NCBI GenBank assembly: GCA_900543295.1
Contig: UQQY01000148.1
Span: 1-5,305, forward strand
Reading direction: 5' to 3'
Origin: an uncultured Oscillospiraceae bacterium
GTDB lineage: Bacteria > Bacillota > Clostridia > Oscillospirales > Ruminococcaceae
DNA: 5,305 nucleotides
Position numbers and translations under genes: made by a program. Position 1 is the stretch's first letter. Each line of letters opens with the position of its first letter. Below are positions 4,893-5,305 of this stretch, in pieces. Below the pieces are notes generated by a model. It ran no database searches. It was not told the origin of the DNA and worked only from the letters and a program-made list of their open reading frames with translations.

Positions 4893-5002
4893 CTCCGGGT
4901 GAAAAAAAGAGGGACTCCGGCCGGCTTTTTTGCTTTTATCGCAGAGCGTTTTCTTACTCTTTTGTCATTTTTATAAATTGCCGTGCTATTTGGCCTGATC
5001 TG

Positions 5003-5011
5003 TGCTATAAT
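5003..5011 (+). promoter_or_regulatory. Extended -10 promoter element of uppP
   Basis: TGCTATAAT is a perfect -10 hexamer (5006-5011) with the extended TG. No good -35 lies at 16-18 bp (TGCTAT at 17 bp), as is tolerated for extended -10 promoters. The predicted start is near 5018, leaving a leader of about 60 nt. Confidence 0.65.
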
Positions 5012-5036
5012 CAAACAGGCATATAAAAAGACGATC

Positions 5037-5057
5037 TGCGCGGCCGGCGGCTGCGCA
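5037..5057 (+). other. GC-rich leader hairpin before the uppP ribosome-binding site
   Basis: Nine consecutive pairs (5037-5045 with 5049-5057, one of them G-U) close a 3-nt loop. The stem is almost entirely G-C and ends 3 nt before the AAAGGAA ribosome-binding site. There is no T-run, so it is more likely to affect mRNA stability or ribosome access than termination. Confidence 0.5.
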
Positions 5058-5060
5058 TGG

Positions 5061-5067
5061 AAAGGAA
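5061..5067 (+). promoter_or_regulatory. Ribosome-binding site of uppP
   Basis: AAAGGAA lies 11 nt before ATG 5079, slightly further than the optimum. The ATG is confirmed by the protein, whose family motifs begin at the normal distance from it. Confidence 0.65.
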
Positions 5068-5078
5068 CTGATTCATCT

Positions 5079-5305
5079 ATGTACATTCTGGAATTACTCA
5101 AAACAATCCTGCTCGGCGTTGTGGAGGGCATTACCGAATGGCTTCCGATCAGCAGCACGGGCCATATGATCCTCTTGGATGAATTCATCAGCTTGAACGT
5201 CTCCGACGCTTTCAAAGAGATGTTCATGGTGGTTATCCAGCTTGGTGCGATTTTGGCGGTCGTAGTGCTTTATTTTCATAAGTTAAACCCCTTTTCCTCT
5301 AAAAA
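5079..5305 (+). CDS. uppP: Undecaprenyl-diphosphatase UppP (BacA family), N-terminal part; 3' end outside window
   Basis: Seventy-five complete codons are present and the frame remains open at the window end. UppP is a polytopic membrane enzyme that removes a phosphate from undecaprenyl pyrophosphate, recycling the lipid carrier for peptidoglycan and other wall polymers and giving bacitracin tolerance. The hallmark motifs are intact: E16-GIT-E20, the (E/Q)xxxE motif, then W-LP-ISSTGH with Ser25, Ser26 and His29 (corresponding to Glu17, Glu21 and His30 of E. coli BacA). The second helix VVIQLGAILAVVVLYF (52-67) is also typical. Family members have roughly 260-290 residues, so about three quarters of the protein lies to the right. 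It is divergent from the DUF1858 gene with 283 bp between their starts, has its own extended -10 promoter, and is probably not co-regulated with that gene. Confidence 0.95.
   Translation, partial: MYILELLKTILLGVVEGITEWLPISSTGHMILLDEFISLNVSDAFKEMFMVVIQLGAILAVVVLYFHKLNPFSSK

Noticed and set aside
4894..4936. Possible terminator in the divergent intergenic region (A-run, GC block, T-run)
   Set aside because: The A-run and T-run can pair but the GC block between them (with two ACTCCGG direct repeats) does not form a good stem. No transcript from either flanking gene should reach it, since both genes read away from it. It may be a relic.
4983..5008. Direct repeat GTGCTAT either side of TTTGGCCTGATCT at the uppP promoter
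   Set aside because: Seven bases are too short and the second copy is part of the -10 element, so coincidence is likely.
5057..5071. Four-codon upstream frame (ATG GAA AGG AAC TGA) before uppP
   Set aside because: It overlaps the ribosome-binding site of uppP, has no site of its own, and is short enough to be chance.
4880..5279. Minus-strand open frames opposite uppP
   Set aside because: They oppose the highly conserved UppP catalytic region, and no start or family motif supports them.

Overview
The window looks like a chromosomal segment from a Gram-positive anaerobe of the class Clostridia, possibly an Oscillospiraceae-type gut bacterium. The signs are a repeat-rich surface protein with an LPXTG-like anchor, the Firmicutes-type trmK-nif3 pair with an ATGA overlap, a DegV protein, a DUF1858 redox-disulfide protein, strong purine-rich Shine-Dalgarno sites and moderate GC. 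The lineage is inferred from gene content only.

Layout. Positions 1-546 (+) are the 3' end of a secreted, wall-anchored protein with InlB/Listeria-Bacteroides type beta-repeats and a C-terminal sorting signal. It is followed by a small hairpin and a very strong bidirectional terminator (594-637) that separates it from a convergent leftward gene cluster. Reading the minus strand from right to left, the cluster is: a DUF1858 protein (start 4795), a terminator, trmK (start 4521), nif3 (start 3829, overlapping trmK by 4 nt), a 447-residue HdeD/DUF308-like membrane protein with an unusual C-terminal domain (start 2963), and degV (start 1527), which has its own promoter. On the far right a divergent gene (5079 to the window end, +) is the N-terminal part of undecaprenyl-diphosphatase UppP. 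It carries all the N-terminal catalytic motifs of its family.

How the genes relate. trmK and nif3 form a housekeeping pair (tRNA A22 methylation and a dinuclear-metal protein). UppP recycles the undecaprenyl carrier for wall synthesis, which fits a cell that also displays wall-anchored proteins. DegV-family proteins bind fatty acids. The HdeD-like protein is the least understood gene. Charge distribution predicts seven membrane helices with the C-terminal domain outside the cell, and that domain has a His...Asn-Cys arrangement reminiscent of permuted papain-like (NlpC/P60, LRAT, DUF4105) enzymes. No mobile element, CRISPR array, tRNA or rRNA was seen. The best candidates for something undescribed are this membrane protein, the partial internal duplication in the surface-protein repeats, and the terminator-like hairpins that run directly into the ribosome-binding sites of trmK and the HdeD-like gene.
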